From Robiginitalea sp. SC105 (GTDB lineage: Bacteria; Bacteroidota; Bacteroidia; Flavobacteriales; Flavobacteriaceae), in contig NZ_JACLZF010000001.1 of NCBI RefSeq assembly GCF_014243345.1, forward strand, positions 496,001-560,000: DNA of 64,000 nucleotides, in the 5' to 3' direction. The notes under the pieces were generated by a model. It did no database searches and was not told where the DNA came from. It saw only the letters and a program-made list of their open reading frames with translations. The position numbers were made by a program, and so were the translations under genes. Numbering within the stretch: the first letter of the stretch is position 1; the number at the start of each line of letters is the position of its first letter. Below, piece by piece: positions 1-9,489 of this stretch.

Positions 1-368
1 TCCCCTACATGAAAGCCCAGGGCTACGGCCGGATAGTCAGTGCCGCATCCAATGTGGGGTTGCGGGGAAATTACGGGCAGACCAATTACGCGGCAACCAA
101 GGCCGGTGTCATCGCCATGAGCAAAACCTGGGCGCTGGAACTCGGAAAGTACGGCATCACGGCCAATGCGGTGGCACCCGGGTTTACGCGGACCGACATG
201 ACCGAACAAATCCCCGGGGAGCACCTGGAGGCGATCCTCCAAAGCATCCCGCTCCGGCAGGTGGCAGAACCCCTTGATATCGCGTACGGCTACCTGTACC
301 TGGCCTCGGATGAAGCCCGCTTTGTGACAGGCACCTGCCTCACCATTGACGGGGGAGCTTCCCGATAA
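1..368 (+). CDS. SDR family oxidoreductase, FabG-like (3' part only)
   Basis: This is the C-terminal part of a short-chain dehydrogenase; the 5' end lies outside the window and the frame is open back to base 3. The catalytic Tyr and Lys are visible in the NYAATKAG segment, after the serine-bearing IVSAAS strand. The protein ends with the FVTGTCLTIDGGASR tail typical of FabG and related 3-oxoacyl reductases. The next genes are a MaoC hydratase and an acyl-CoA ligase, so reduction of a 3-oxoacyl thioester is likely. Whether the substrate is an ACP or a CoA ester cannot be told from this fragment. Confidence 0.85.
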   Translation, partial: PYMKAQGYGRIVSAASNVGLRGNYGQTNYAATKAGVIAMSKTWALELGKYGITANAVAPGFTRTDMTEQIPGEHLEAILQSIPLRQVAEPLDIAYGYLYLASDEARFVTGTCLTIDGGASR

Positions 369-395
369 TGCTGTATCCCGATAATCCTAAACGCC

Positions 396-860
396 ATGGC
401 CCTTTTGGATCTTGACAATCTCGATGACCTCCGAAAACTGGAAGGGCACCCCTTCCCGCCAAGCCCCTGGATGACCCTCACCCAGGAACAGATCGATGAT
501 TTTGCCCGGGCCACGGGGGATTTCCAGTGGATCCATGTGGACCCGGACCGCGCGGCCCGGGAATCCCCGTATAAAAAACCGATTGCCCATGGCTTCCTGT
601 CCTTGTCCCTCATCTCCAGGTTGCTGGGGGAATGCATCCGGGTGCGCCAGGCCCGGATGGGCGTCAATTACGGCCTGAACAAGGTGCGCTTTCCCAGCCC
701 GGTCCCGGTTGGCAGCCGCCTCCGGCTGACTGGCGGGATACAAGAGGTCGAAGACTACGGGGCCGGGGGGGTCCGGATTACCTGGGCATGCACACTTGAA
801 ATGGAGGGGTCCGAGAAACCCGCCTGCGTGGCCGAATTCATCAGCCTGATGCTGGTATAG
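396..860 (+). CDS. MaoC-like dehydratase / (R)-enoyl hydratase
   Basis: A 154-residue single hot-dog domain protein of the MaoC family, which hydrates enoyl-CoA or enoyl-ACP to the (R)-3-hydroxyacyl ester. The hydratase signature ATGDFQWIHVDP gives the catalytic pair Asp42 and His47, and the FPSPVPVGSRLRL strand is also typical. Length is normal for the one-domain PhaJ-type enzymes. It starts 27 bases after the FabG-like gene and precedes an acyl-CoA ligase, which suggests a short fatty-acyl module. The physiological direction (oxidation, PHA-type precursor supply or lipid modification) is unknown. Confidence 0.85.
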   Translation: MALLDLDNLDDLRKLEGHPFPPSPWMTLTQEQIDDFARATGDFQWIHVDPDRAARESPYKKPIAHGFLSLSLISRLLGECIRVRQARMGVNYGLNKVRFPSPVPVGSRLRLTGGIQEVEDYGAGGVRITWACTLEMEGSEKPACVAEFISLMLV

Positions 861-885
861 GGAAATTCCCGGGGTGCCGGACCGA

Positions 886-893
886 TATATTTC
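886..893 (+). promoter_or_regulatory. Possible -7 box before the acyl-CoA ligase
   Basis: TATATTTC lies 35 bases upstream of the ligase start and differs at the last base from the Bacteroidetes -7 consensus TAnnTTTG. No convincing -33 TTG partner was seen, so this is a weak call. Confidence 0.3.
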
Positions 894-928
894 GTATATT
901 CCATTGGTTCCCCGCCAACCAAACGACC

Positions 929-2746
929 ATGACCCGACTTTTTGACCTCCTCCAGCACCAGTTGGAACAACACCCGCAGACGGCCTGCGTCAGCGTCCGG
1001 GAAGAATCCGGCAACTGGAAATCGTACAGTACACAGGAAATTGCCGACATGGCCGAAACCGCCGCGGCCGGGCTGCTGAAAATGGGGCTGTCCCCGGGCG
1101 ACAAGGTGGCGCTGGTATCCTATAAAAACCGCCCGGAATGGCTGATAATGGATTTTGCCATCCAGATGGCCGGCATGGTCAGCATCCCCCTGTATCCTAC
1201 GATAAGCATAAGAGAATACACGTACATACTGAATGAGGCCGAGGTGCGGGCCGCCTTTTGCGGGGGCCTGGACCTATACGACAAATTAGACAGTGCCCGT
1301 AAAGAGGTCCCGACCCTCACCCATATCTATACCTTCGACCGACAGGAAGGGCGACCCTACTGGGAAGACATCTTTGACGCGTCCCGAAAGGAGGAGGTGG
1401 CGGAGATCAAAAAGGGCATCGGCCCGGAAGACCTGGTGACCATCATCTATACCTCGGGGACTACCGGGAACCCGAAGGGGGTCATGCTCACCCATGGCAA
1501 TATCATGCACGGGAGGACTTCAACCGGCGACCTGATGGATACCCAACCCGGGGAACGCGTGCTGAGTTTCCTGCCCATGTGCCATATCTATGAAAGGGCC
1601 GTGACGTTCATGTACATTTACAAAGGGGCGTCCATTTACCATTGTGGCACGGACAACCTCCCCGGGCCGGCTGGTGACCTCGCTTCGGTCCAACCGGTCG
1701 GGTTTACTTCGGTCCCCCGGCTGCTCGAAAAAATATACGAAGCCATCTTCAACAAGGGGCTGGCCCTGAAAGGGGTCAAAAAGAAGCTGTTTTTCTGGGC
1801 GCTCGGCCTGGCAGACAACTACGACCCCCAGGCAAAACGGACATTTGCGGACCACCTGAAATGGGGGCTTGCGGACCGGCTGGTTTTTAGTAAGTGGCGG
1901 GCCGCCCTCGGGGGGAACATCCGCGTTGTCTATACGGGGTCTGCCCCCTGCCCGGTCAAGATCCTGCGGGCCTTCTGTGCGGCCGGGATCCAATTACGGG
2001 AAGGCTACGGCCTTACGGAAACCTCCCCGGTCCTGACCTTTAACAGGCTGGAAACGGACGGCGTCCTGCTGGGGACCGTCGGCCCCACGGTATCCGGGGT
2101 GGAGCTTTATATCGATGAAACCGCAGGGGATTATGGCCCGGGCGAAGGGGAAATCCTGGCACGGGGCCCCAATATCATGCAGGGCTACTACAAAAAACAG
2201 GAAATAAACGACCAGGTTTTCGTGGAACTGGACGGCAAGCGGTGGTTCCGGACCGGGGACATCGGGAAAATGGTCCCTGGACCAGGCGGCCTGGAATATC
2301 TCAAAATCACCGACCGCAAAAAGGAGTTGCTGAAAACCTCCGGTGGCAAGTATGTGGCACCTGCGCCGATTGAAAACCGCTTCCGGGAAGATTTCCTGGT
2401 GGAGCAGATCATGGTGGTGGGCGATAAACAAAAGTTCGTATCCGCCCTGATCGTCCCCGCAGAAGAAGCCCTTAAGAACTGGTGCCGGAAGAAAAATATC
2501 CCCTGGACCTCCCTGCAGGAGATGATCTGCGAGGAGCGGGTAATCGCGCGGTACCAGAAACTCATCGACCGGTACAACCCGGAGTTTTCCCATATTGAAC
2601 AGATCAAAAAATTCCGGTTGGTCCCGAACCAGTGGCTCCCCCTGTACGAAGATGGTTCTGAGGCCGAACTCACCCCTACCCTCAAGCTCAAGCGGCGGTC
2701 CATCCGGAAAAAATACGCCCGGGAAATCGCGGAGATCTACGCGTGA
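929..2746 (+). CDS. Long-chain acyl-CoA synthetase (AMP-forming)
   Basis: A 605-residue ANL-superfamily adenylating enzyme that activates fatty acids to acyl-CoA with ATP. The phosphate-binding loop YTSGTTGNPKG is at residues 174-184. It is followed by the adenine motif GYGLTETSP, the hinge-region WFRTGDIG segment and the C-terminal lysine domain. Length and internal order match the bacterial FadD15-like long-chain ligases. With the upstream reductase and hydratase it forms a plausible acyl-activation and processing set. The start ATG is preceded by an A/T-rich stretch carrying a possible promoter. Confidence 0.93.
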   Translation: MTRLFDLLQHQLEQHPQTACVSVREESGNWKSYSTQEIADMAETAAAGLLKMGLSPGDKVALVSYKNRPEWLIMDFAIQMAGMVSIPLYPTISIREYTYILNEAEVRAAFCGGLDLYDKLDSARKEVPTLTHIYTFDRQEGRPYWEDIFDASRKEEVAEIKKGIGPEDLVTIIYTSGTTGNPKGVMLTHGNIMHGRTSTGDLMDTQPGERVLSFLPMCHIYERAVTFMYIYKGASIYHCGTDNLPGPAGDLASVQPVGFTSVPRLLEKIYEAIFNKGLALKGVKKKLFFWALGLADNYDPQAKRTFADHLKWGLADRLVFSKWRAALGGNIRVVYTGSAPCPVKILRAFCAAGIQLREGYGLTETSPVLTFNRLETDGVLLGTVGPTVSGVELYIDETAGDYGPGEGEILARGPNIMQGYYKKQEINDQVFVELDGKRWFRTGDIGKMVPGPGGLEYLKITDRKKELLKTSGGKYVAPAPIENRFREDFLVEQIMVVGDKQKFVSALIVPAEEALKNWCRKKNIPWTSLQEMICEERVIARYQKLIDRYNPEFSHIEQIKKFRLVPNQWLPLYEDGSEAELTPTLKLKRRSIRKKYAREIAEIYA

Positions 2747-2833
2747 CCTGCCGGATCTTCCCCAGGGCGGGCATCGCAAAATAAAATCTTCATCCGCCGA
2801 ACTCCAGGAAGTGGCAAGTTCCGCCCTTTTGGC

Positions 2834-2841
2834 TATCTTTA
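2834..2841 (+). promoter_or_regulatory. Possible -7 box before the TerB-like gene
   Basis: TATCTTTA fits TAnnTTTR and lies 44 bases upstream of the preferred ATG at 2885. No clear -33 element was identified. Confidence 0.3.
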
Positions 2842-2884
2842 AACGGCTCCCCCGCTATTGTTTAACTCATTTATCGATTCAGGT

Positions 2885-3316
2885 ATGGGATTACGTCAAC
2901 TATTCGAAAGCTACGACAAGAAAGTGCTTCGCAGCCATTTCAAGCACCTCTACGCGGTGGCCCGGGCGGACGGGGATGTGGAAAGCGAGGAAGTGGAACT
3001 GCTGATCCGCCTGGCCGAAAAATTCCACATGCCGGGATCGGAGGTTACCGCCATCATCAAAAACCCGGAATCCGTCACCGACAAGACCCCGAAATCCCGC
3101 AGGGAACGCATCGAGCACCTGTACGACCTGGTCACCGTGATGCTGGTGGACGACCGCATCGACGAGCGGGAGCTGGTGCTCTGCAAGAGTTTTGCCTCCA
3201 AACTGGGGGTGCTGGACAATGACGTGGACCCCATGGTGCGGGACCTGATCGAAAAGGCCATGCGGGGGGAGGCTTCGGAAAAAGCCGTGGAGGAAACCCT
3301 GATAAAATACCGGTAA
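2885..3316 (+). CDS. TerB-like (tellurite-resistance B domain) protein
   Basis: A 143-residue helical protein with two acidic metal-binding-like repeats: ARADGDVESEEVELL near the N-terminus and MLVDDRIDERELVL in the second half, the pattern of TerB/DjlA-type domains. The frame also allows a TTG start at 2858, but the ATG at 2885 opens directly into the conserved helix and is preferred. No signal peptide is visible. The domain family is often linked to envelope or stress functions. It sits alone on the plus strand, three bases before a lipoprotein hydrolase gene, so the two are probably co-transcribed. Confidence 0.7.
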   Translation: MGLRQLFESYDKKVLRSHFKHLYAVARADGDVESEEVELLIRLAEKFHMPGSEVTAIIKNPESVTDKTPKSRRERIEHLYDLVTVMLVDDRIDERELVLCKSFASKLGVLDNDVDPMVRDLIEKAMRGEASEKAVEETLIKYR

Positions 3317-3319
3317 GCC

Positions 3320-5029
3320 ATGCGGATGACCCTGCCAACCCATCCCCACCTGAGACTTTTTTATTTCCTGCTGGCCTGCGCCCTGCTCTGGGGGTGTGCC
3401 TCCCCGGTCACCTATGACGTATTGATCCGGAACGGGCAGATAGCAGACGGGTCGGGTTCGCCGGCCTACATAGGTTCGGTGGGCATCAACGCGGATACGA
3501 TCGCGGCCATCGGCGACCTGGGTGATGCGCGCGGCCTGACTGAAATCGACGCCACCGGGCTGGTGGTGGCCCCGGGGTTTATCAACATGCTCAGCTGGGC
3601 GCCCATTTCCCTGTTGGAAAACGGCAAATCCCAGAGCGATATCCGCCAGGGGGTGACCCTGGAAGTCTTTGGGGAGGGCATGTCCATGGGGCCGCTCAAC
3701 CCGAAGATGAAGGAGCAGATGCAACAGGACCAGGGGGACATCACCTTCCCCGTGGAGTGGACCACCCTGCGGGAATTCCTCGACTACCTGGAGCACAAAG
3801 GCATTTCCCCGAACGTGGCCTCCTTTGTGGGTGCCACCACCCTGAGGGTCCACCAGGTGGGCTATGAGGACCGCCCCCCTACGGAACAGGAACTGGACTC
3901 GATGCAACTGCTGGTTCAGCAGGCCATGGAAGACGGCGCCCTGGGCGTGGGCTCCTCCCTGATCTACGCCCCGGCCTTCTATTCCAGTACTGAGGAACTC
4001 ATTGCGCTTTGCAAGGTGGCGGCCCGGTACAACGGCATGTATATCTCCCACATGCGCAGCGAGGGGGAAAAGCTCCTGGAAAGCCTGGACGAGCTGCTGG
4101 AGATAGCCAACCAGGCCGGCATCCGGGCGGAGGTATACCACCTGAAGCAGGGGGGACAGTCCAACTGGGGCAAGCTGGATGCGGTAATCGCAAAGATCGA
4201 TTCAGCCCGCGCAGCAGGTCTGGAGATCACCGCCGACATGTACAACTATACGGCCGGGGCCACCGGCCTGGATGCCTCCATGCCCCCCTGGGTACAGGAG
4301 GGGGGGTATGAACAGTGGGCCAAACGCCTGCAGGACCCGCAGATCCGGGCCCGTGTGGCCCGGGAAATGAAAACCCGGGCCGCTGACTGGGAAAACCTGT
4401 ACGAGGCCGCAGGATCTGCCGAAAACCTCCTGTTGGTAGGTTTTAAGAACGACTCCCTGAAATACCTGACCGGCAAGACCCTGGCAGAGGTGGCCCGCAT
4501 GCGGGGGCAATCCCCGGAGGAAACGGCCATGGACCTGGTGGTACAGGACGGCAGCCGGGTGGGCACTGTTTATTTCCTGATGTCCGAAGACAATGTGAAA
4601 CGGCAGATTGCCCTCCCCTGGATGAGCTTTGGCTCCGATGCGGGGTCCCAGGCCCCGGAAGGCGTTTTCCTGAAATCGAGCACCCACCCGAGGGCCTACG
4701 GTAATTTTGCGCGCCTGCTGGGGAAATACGTACGGGACGAACAAGTGATCCCCCTGGAGGAGGCCATCCACAAGCTCACCACCCTGCCGGCCACCAACCT
4801 GCGGATCGACAAACGCGGGGCCCTGAAAACCGGCTACTACGCAGACTTGGCCCTTTTTGACCCGGATGAAATCCGCGATAATGCCACCTTTGAAGACCCG
4901 CAGCAATTTGCCACGGGCATGGTGCATGTATTCGTGAACGGCGCCCAGGTGCTGGACCGGGGCGAACATACCGGGGCCCTTCCGGGCAGGGCGGTCTACG
5001 GCCCCGGATTAAAGGAAGGAAACAAATAA
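3320..5029 (+). CDS. Lipoprotein of the D-aminoacylase / amidohydrolase superfamily
   Basis: A 569-residue protein with a lipobox ending at Cys26 (ALLWGC), so it is probably membrane-anchored in the envelope. The TIM-barrel amidohydrolase fold of N-acyl-D-amino-acid deacylases is recognisable: VVAPGF after strand 1, YISHMRSEG with His244, YHLKQGG with His274, and SFGSDAG with Asp440. The usual HxH after strand 1 is replaced by GFINMLSW (residues 86-93). The usual metal-binding Cys of GNCG is also absent, the equivalent stretch reading VFGEG with Glu119. It may therefore use a different metal site or substrate. Deacylation of N-acyl amino acids is the family expectation, not shown here. Confidence 0.82.
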   Translation: MRMTLPTHPHLRLFYFLLACALLWGCASPVTYDVLIRNGQIADGSGSPAYIGSVGINADTIAAIGDLGDARGLTEIDATGLVVAPGFINMLSWAPISLLENGKSQSDIRQGVTLEVFGEGMSMGPLNPKMKEQMQQDQGDITFPVEWTTLREFLDYLEHKGISPNVASFVGATTLRVHQVGYEDRPPTEQELDSMQLLVQQAMEDGALGVGSSLIYAPAFYSSTEELIALCKVAARYNGMYISHMRSEGEKLLESLDELLEIANQAGIRAEVYHLKQGGQSNWGKLDAVIAKIDSARAAGLEITADMYNYTAGATGLDASMPPWVQEGGYEQWAKRLQDPQIRARVAREMKTRAADWENLYEAAGSAENLLLVGFKNDSLKYLTGKTLAEVARMRGQSPEETAMDLVVQDGSRVGTVYFLMSEDNVKRQIALPWMSFGSDAGSQAPEGVFLKSSTHPRAYGNFARLLGKYVRDEQVIPLEEAIHKLTTLPATNLRIDKRGALKTGYYADLALFDPDEIRDNATFEDPQQFATGMVHVFVNGAQVLDRGEHTGALPGRAVYGPGLKEGNK

Positions 5030-5040
5030 AATTAACACAG

Positions 5041-5057
5041 GCCTGCCTAAGGCAGGC
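5041..5057. repeat. Short perfect inverted repeat in an intergenic gap
   Basis: GCCTGCC, a 3-base TAA loop, then GGCAGGC form a 7-bp perfect stem between two plus-strand genes. There is no poly-T tract, so it is not a standard terminator; it may be a short REP-like palindrome. Confidence 0.5.
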
Positions 5058-5070
5058 GTAATGACCAACT

Positions 5071-6699
5071 ATGCGCTACGGAAAAACACTTAAAATAAGC
5101 GGTTTGGTGCTGATCGTCCTGGTAGTTTTAGTGGCTATCGCCAACCCGGTTGCCGAACGGGCCCTGGACAACTACCTGCAGGAAAAACTTGAAATCCACG
5201 ACGACTCCTCCAAATATGTGTTTGACTACCAGGACCTCCACCTGAACCTCTTCAAAACGCGACTCCAACTTACCGGGCTCCAGGTGGTCCCAAGGGAAGC
5301 CGCAGACAGCCAGGGCAACAGGGGCGGGCTGCGGATTGGAAGCGTTACCGTGAGCGGGGTGGGACTTACCCGACTGCTCATGGACGATTGGTTGAGCGTG
5401 GCTTCCATAGAAATCGACACCCTGACGTTCAGCATCTATAAAAAACCGCCCCGGGAAAGGACCGGCCAGGACAGTTCCCGGGCTGCCCTGGATTCCATCC
5501 GGTTGCCGGGTCTAAGGGAAATCTCCCTGGACCATATCGGGGTGAACCACTTTGCCCTGCTGCTCCTGGAACCGGAAACCGGAGATACCCTGGCGCGGTT
5601 AAGCGGTAACCAGGCATCGCTCAATGGCCTGGACATGTCCCGGAAAGAAGGGGTGAATTCCGGCCGGTTTGTCCCCGACCTGACGAATCTCGTCATGGAG
5701 ATGCACGACCAGGAATATTCCCTGGTGAACGGCTTATACAACCTCCGGTACGACCATTTCACCTATCGGTATGGGGATGGTTCCGTACAGGTGGACAACT
5801 TCTCGATTACGCCGGAAGCCACCCCCGAGGAATTCGACCGCAGGCACCCCTATTCCTACCAGATCTTCAACACCCGGATCGGGCAGGTCCGGGTAAAGGG
5901 TTTCAAGCCGGACCAACTGATCCGGGACGGGTTCATCAACGTGGCCTCCGTAGCGGTAGACAGCTTCCAGGGAGAAGTGTACCGCGACAGGTTCAAACCC
6001 TATAAGGCGGGACGGTACATCCCCATGCCCGTGGAAGCCTTCTCGGGCATGCAGCTGCCCATGCGCATCGATTCGGTCACAGTGCACAACGGGGCGATGC
6101 AAAATAAGATCCGCCTGCCGGAAAGCGGTAAACTCCTGAATGCGGGGATGGACAACCTGCATGCAACCGTTTACAATATTTATACCGGCCCGGAGGCCCG
6201 TAACAGCACGGACTCCCTGAAAATCACAGCCTCCCTGGACGTCATGGGGAAAGTGCCCATGCGGATCGAGGTGCAAATACCCTATGCCACGGACGGGTTT
6301 TTCCTCCAGGGGTATACCCCCGGGAGTTCCGCCCTGAATTCCTTCAACCCGGCCGTCTACCCCGCCATAGGCATGGAATTCCGGGGAGGGAAGTTGAACC
6401 AGATGGACTTCCAGGCTTACGGAACGTCCCGGCAACTGAAAGGAAGCCTGACCATGCGGTATGAGGATCTGGAAGTTGCCTTCCTGAAACGGGATAATTC
6501 CAAAAGCAAAACGATTTCCTGGATTTCCAATTTGGTCCTCAAGCGTTCCAACCCCAACCGGGCAGGAAGGCTGATCATCGGGGAAATAGACATGGAACGC
6601 GACCAGCAGGAAGGCCTGGCCAATTATATCCTTACGGCGATCCAAAACGGCGTGACCAATTCCCTGAATCCGGTGGGGAAACACCGGGTGGTGCGCTGA
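5071..6699 (+). CDS. AsmA-like / DUF748-type envelope protein
   Basis: A 542-residue protein with one N-terminal membrane segment (about residues 10-27, ISGLVLIVLVVLVAIANPV) followed by a long soluble, strand-rich region rich in LxLTGLxV-type patterns. This architecture fits the AsmA-like/DUF748 group, whose members are inner-membrane anchored and project beta-rich domains into the periplasm; some act in lipid transport. I recognise only the architecture, not a specific orthologue. It follows the amidohydrolase lipoprotein at 41 bases on the same strand. The C-terminus ends without a further membrane segment. Confidence 0.55.
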   Translation: MRYGKTLKISGLVLIVLVVLVAIANPVAERALDNYLQEKLEIHDDSSKYVFDYQDLHLNLFKTRLQLTGLQVVPREAADSQGNRGGLRIGSVTVSGVGLTRLLMDDWLSVASIEIDTLTFSIYKKPPRERTGQDSSRAALDSIRLPGLREISLDHIGVNHFALLLLEPETGDTLARLSGNQASLNGLDMSRKEGVNSGRFVPDLTNLVMEMHDQEYSLVNGLYNLRYDHFTYRYGDGSVQVDNFSITPEATPEEFDRRHPYSYQIFNTRIGQVRVKGFKPDQLIRDGFINVASVAVDSFQGEVYRDRFKPYKAGRYIPMPVEAFSGMQLPMRIDSVTVHNGAMQNKIRLPESGKLLNAGMDNLHATVYNIYTGPEARNSTDSLKITASLDVMGKVPMRIEVQIPYATDGFFLQGYTPGSSALNSFNPAVYPAIGMEFRGGKLNQMDFQAYGTSRQLKGSLTMRYEDLEVAFLKRDNSKSKTISWISNLVLKRSNPNRAGRLIIGEIDMERDQQEGLANYILTAIQNGVTNSLNPVGKHRVVR

Positions 6700-6827
6700 T
6701 CTTTTCTCCCGGACAGCACATGTCCCAGCCGGCGGCAGCCCCGGGCCAGCTGGTTTTCTGTTCAGGCTGTCGGGAACACCAATCAATTTATTCCGTATCT
6801 TAAAGGGAGTAACAGCCCATTTGCCCT

Positions 6828-7634
6828 ATGCTCCATTTTTTCAGGGATAACAGAAAAAAGCTGGCCGCTGAAAACAGGTTCAGCAGGTACCTCTTCTATG
6901 TAATTGGCGAGATCTTTATTGTGATTATCGGGATCCTGCTTGCCCTGCAGGTAGATAACTGGAACACCCAACGGGCGGAAAGGGAGGAGGGGCGCGTATT
7001 CATGGAGCGGCTTAAAAACGAGTTCCTGGACAACCGGGCGCAAATGGTGCAGAAGATCGAAATGAGGAGCCGGGCATTGGCATCTGCCCGGGAGCTGATG
7101 CGTTTTATCGACGGGGAAACCGGGGAAATGCCGGCTTCGCGGGTAGACAGCCTCCTGGCCATTGCCCTGCCGGTTTACACCTTTGATCCTTCCCTGGGCG
7201 TCCTGAATCAATTGACGTCCACCGACAAGCTGACCCTGATCCGGAACGAGTCGCTCAACGACAAACTTTCCATCTGGAATGCCATGATAGAGGATTTCAA
7301 GGAGGATGAAGACATGTATAACAGTTTTAACCACAACCAGTTCCGGCCCTTCCTCTACAAAAACTACAACGGGAGGAACATTATCAATACCCGGATCCAA
7401 AACCGGGTAATCAACCCCATATTACTTGCATCCCCTAAAATAGTCAACGAAGAAATAGGCTTCTCCCCGCATGCGGTAAGCCCGGAAGTACTCAGGGGTT
7501 CCATGGAGTTCGAAAGTTACCTGGCCTTTATCATCAGCTGGTTATCCCTGATCAATACGCAGTCCCAGGGTATCCTCGACCATATAGACAGCGTAATCGC
7601 CATCATCGACCAGGAAGTCAGTATCGGGGCCTAG
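6828..7634 (+). CDS. DUF6090 family membrane protein (copy 1)
   Basis: A 268-residue protein with a short basic N-terminus, then one membrane helix around residues 24-42 carrying IGEIFIVIIGILLALQVD followed by NWN. That is the signature of DUF6090 proteins. The rest is a helical soluble domain with coiled-coil character. Function is unknown. This copy lies in the GC-rich core and on the plus strand, whereas four other copies sit in the accessory island at 18.6-29.8 kb on the minus strand. It may be the resident chromosomal member of the family. Confidence 0.8.
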   Translation: MLHFFRDNRKKLAAENRFSRYLFYVIGEIFIVIIGILLALQVDNWNTQRAEREEGRVFMERLKNEFLDNRAQMVQKIEMRSRALASARELMRFIDGETGEMPASRVDSLLAIALPVYTFDPSLGVLNQLTSTDKLTLIRNESLNDKLSIWNAMIEDFKEDEDMYNSFNHNQFRPFLYKNYNGRNIINTRIQNRVINPILLASPKIVNEEIGFSPHAVSPEVLRGSMEFESYLAFIISWLSLINTQSQGILDHIDSVIAIIDQEVSIGA

Positions 7635-7682
7635 GCAATATCGGGAAGCTTCTCCGCCCAGGCCACGCGGGCTGCGAGTCCC

Positions 7683-9473
7683 TCAGTTGACAAAATACAT
7701 CTTGAGCTTCCCGCGGTTTTTTACCTCGATGATCCCGCGGTATTCGCATTCGAAATCTTCCCTGACGAGCTTGTAGGTGTCCTCGGATATATTGATGCGT
7801 CCGGGTTCGGAATTGGATTCCATGCGGGAAGCTATATTCACCGCATCCCCCCAGATATCGTAGGCAAATTTCTTGGTCCCCACCACCCCGGCCACAACGG
7901 GCCCGGTATTGATCCCGATGCGGATGTCAAACCGCGGCTGGCCCTCGGGCAGGGAATCCGCGGCCTCCCTCACAAATTCGGCAATCTCCCGGGCCGCCTC
8001 CACGGTCTTGCGGGCATGGTCTTCCAGCGCAAAAGGCAGGCCCCCGGCACACATATAGGCATCCCCTATGGTCTTGATCTTTTCCAGTCCGTGCTTTTCG
8101 ATGATCCCGTCGAAATGCGAAAAGTAATAATCCACCTTTTCCACCAGGGCTTCCGGGGACATCTTCTCGGCAAAACTGGTAAACCCCTTGAAATCGGTGA
8201 ACAGGATGCTGACCGACTCGAATTTTTTAGCCTGTACTTTGCCTTTTTCCTTCAGCTCTTCCGCCGTTTCCTCGGGAAGGATGTTCAGGAGCAGGGAATC
8301 GGAGCGCTGCTTTTCCTTTTCGATGATCCGGTTGGTCTCCCGGATAAACCTGTTGCGGCGGAACAACACCACGGCGAGGACCAGGATGAGGAACAGGGCA
8401 ACCCCCGTGGCGATCACCACGATGCGCTGGGTCCGCTTTTCCTGGTTGAGCAGGTCTACCTCGGCCTGTTTCTGGGACACCTCGAAATTCGTCCGCAGGT
8501 CTGCCATCTGCTGCATGGACTCCAGGTTATTCACGCTGTCCCGATAGGCGACATAGGCCTTATAGTGCCGAAGGGAGGCATCCGTGTTTCCCAGCTGCTC
8601 GTATAGTTCCGAAAGTTTCTGGTTGGCCAGGCTGATTTGTTCCTTCAGCCCGAGTTCCTTGGCCAGCTCCAGGCTGCGCCGGGCGTATGAGAGCGCTCTT
8701 TCAGGATCGCCCTGTTCCAGGTAGATGTCCGCAAGGTAGGGCAGGTAATCCGAAATGGCGTAGTAATCTTCCTGTTCCTCAAGGATGCCTATGGCCCTGT
8801 TCAGGTTTTCCGCCGCCAAAGAATCCTTCCCCTGACCGGCACGGATGATCCCCATGTTGCCGATCACATAAGCCAGTCCGGACGTATACCCCAGGTTTTC
8901 GAAAAGCGCCCCGGCCTGTTCAAAGGAATTGCCGGCCTCTTCCAGGCTATCCTGTTTCAGGTACTCGTCCCCAAGGTTGAAGAGTGCTATTGCAAGGTTC
9001 TCGGTGTCCCCAACCTCCCGGAGTATATTAACGGCCCGGGAATAATAGGTGGTCGAATTCTGGTGGGCTCCGGAAACCGAATAGACGTCACCAATCGCCA
9101 GAAATGCTGTCCCTTCCTTTCGGATCTCCCCACTCCGGGAGGCGTATTCCAGGCTATTGAAAAATGCTTCGAGCGATTTGTCCAGGTTTCCCTGCAGGCG
9201 ATGGACAACCCCCTCGTTGTAAGCAGCCTGATACAAATAGACCGGGTCGTCCGTCCGGTCAACAATCAGGCGGGCATAATACAGCGAACTGTCCGGGTTG
9301 GTATGGTTAAAGGAAATATTGGATAACCAATACAGAATGGTATCCTGCTCCGCTTCGGGGTATTCTCGCAACAGGAGCAGCAGACTATCGGCCTTCCGCT
9401 GGTCCTGGCAAAACCCCATGGTGCCCGGGAACAACAATATGCAGAAAACAAGCCTCCGTAGTAGAATCATCAC
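7683..9473 (-). CDS. TPR-repeat transmembrane class III adenylate cyclase
   Basis: A 596-residue protein with a signal peptide, an extracytoplasmic tetratricopeptide array (about residues 30-330), one membrane helix (about 350-372), a short coiled linker and a C-terminal class III cyclase domain (from about 421). Metal-binding Asp427 (FTDFKGFT) and Asp471 (TIGDAY) are present. The substrate Lys lies in EKIKTIGD and the adenine-reading Asp539 in YDIWGD; Asn546 and Arg550 complete the site. The DIWG motif favours ATP over GTP as substrate. The sensor side probably binds peptides or proteins. It is encoded alone on the minus strand. Confidence 0.88.
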   Translation of the reverse strand: MMILLRRLVFCILLFPGTMGFCQDQRKADSLLLLLREYPEAEQDTILYWLSNISFNHTNPDSSLYYARLIVDRTDDPVYLYQAAYNEGVVHRLQGNLDKSLEAFFNSLEYASRSGEIRKEGTAFLAIGDVYSVSGAHQNSTTYYSRAVNILREVGDTENLAIALFNLGDEYLKQDSLEEAGNSFEQAGALFENLGYTSGLAYVIGNMGIIRAGQGKDSLAAENLNRAIGILEEQEDYYAISDYLPYLADIYLEQGDPERALSYARRSLELAKELGLKEQISLANQKLSELYEQLGNTDASLRHYKAYVAYRDSVNNLESMQQMADLRTNFEVSQKQAEVDLLNQEKRTQRIVVIATGVALFLILVLAVVLFRRNRFIRETNRIIEKEKQRSDSLLLNILPEETAEELKEKGKVQAKKFESVSILFTDFKGFTSFAEKMSPEALVEKVDYYFSHFDGIIEKHGLEKIKTIGDAYMCAGGLPFALEDHARKTVEAAREIAEFVREAADSLPEGQPRFDIRIGINTGPVVAGVVGTKKFAYDIWGDAVNIASRMESNSEPGRINISEDTYKLVREDFECEYRGIIEVKNRGKLKMYFVN

Positions 9474-9489
9474 GCCGGCCGGAATTGTT

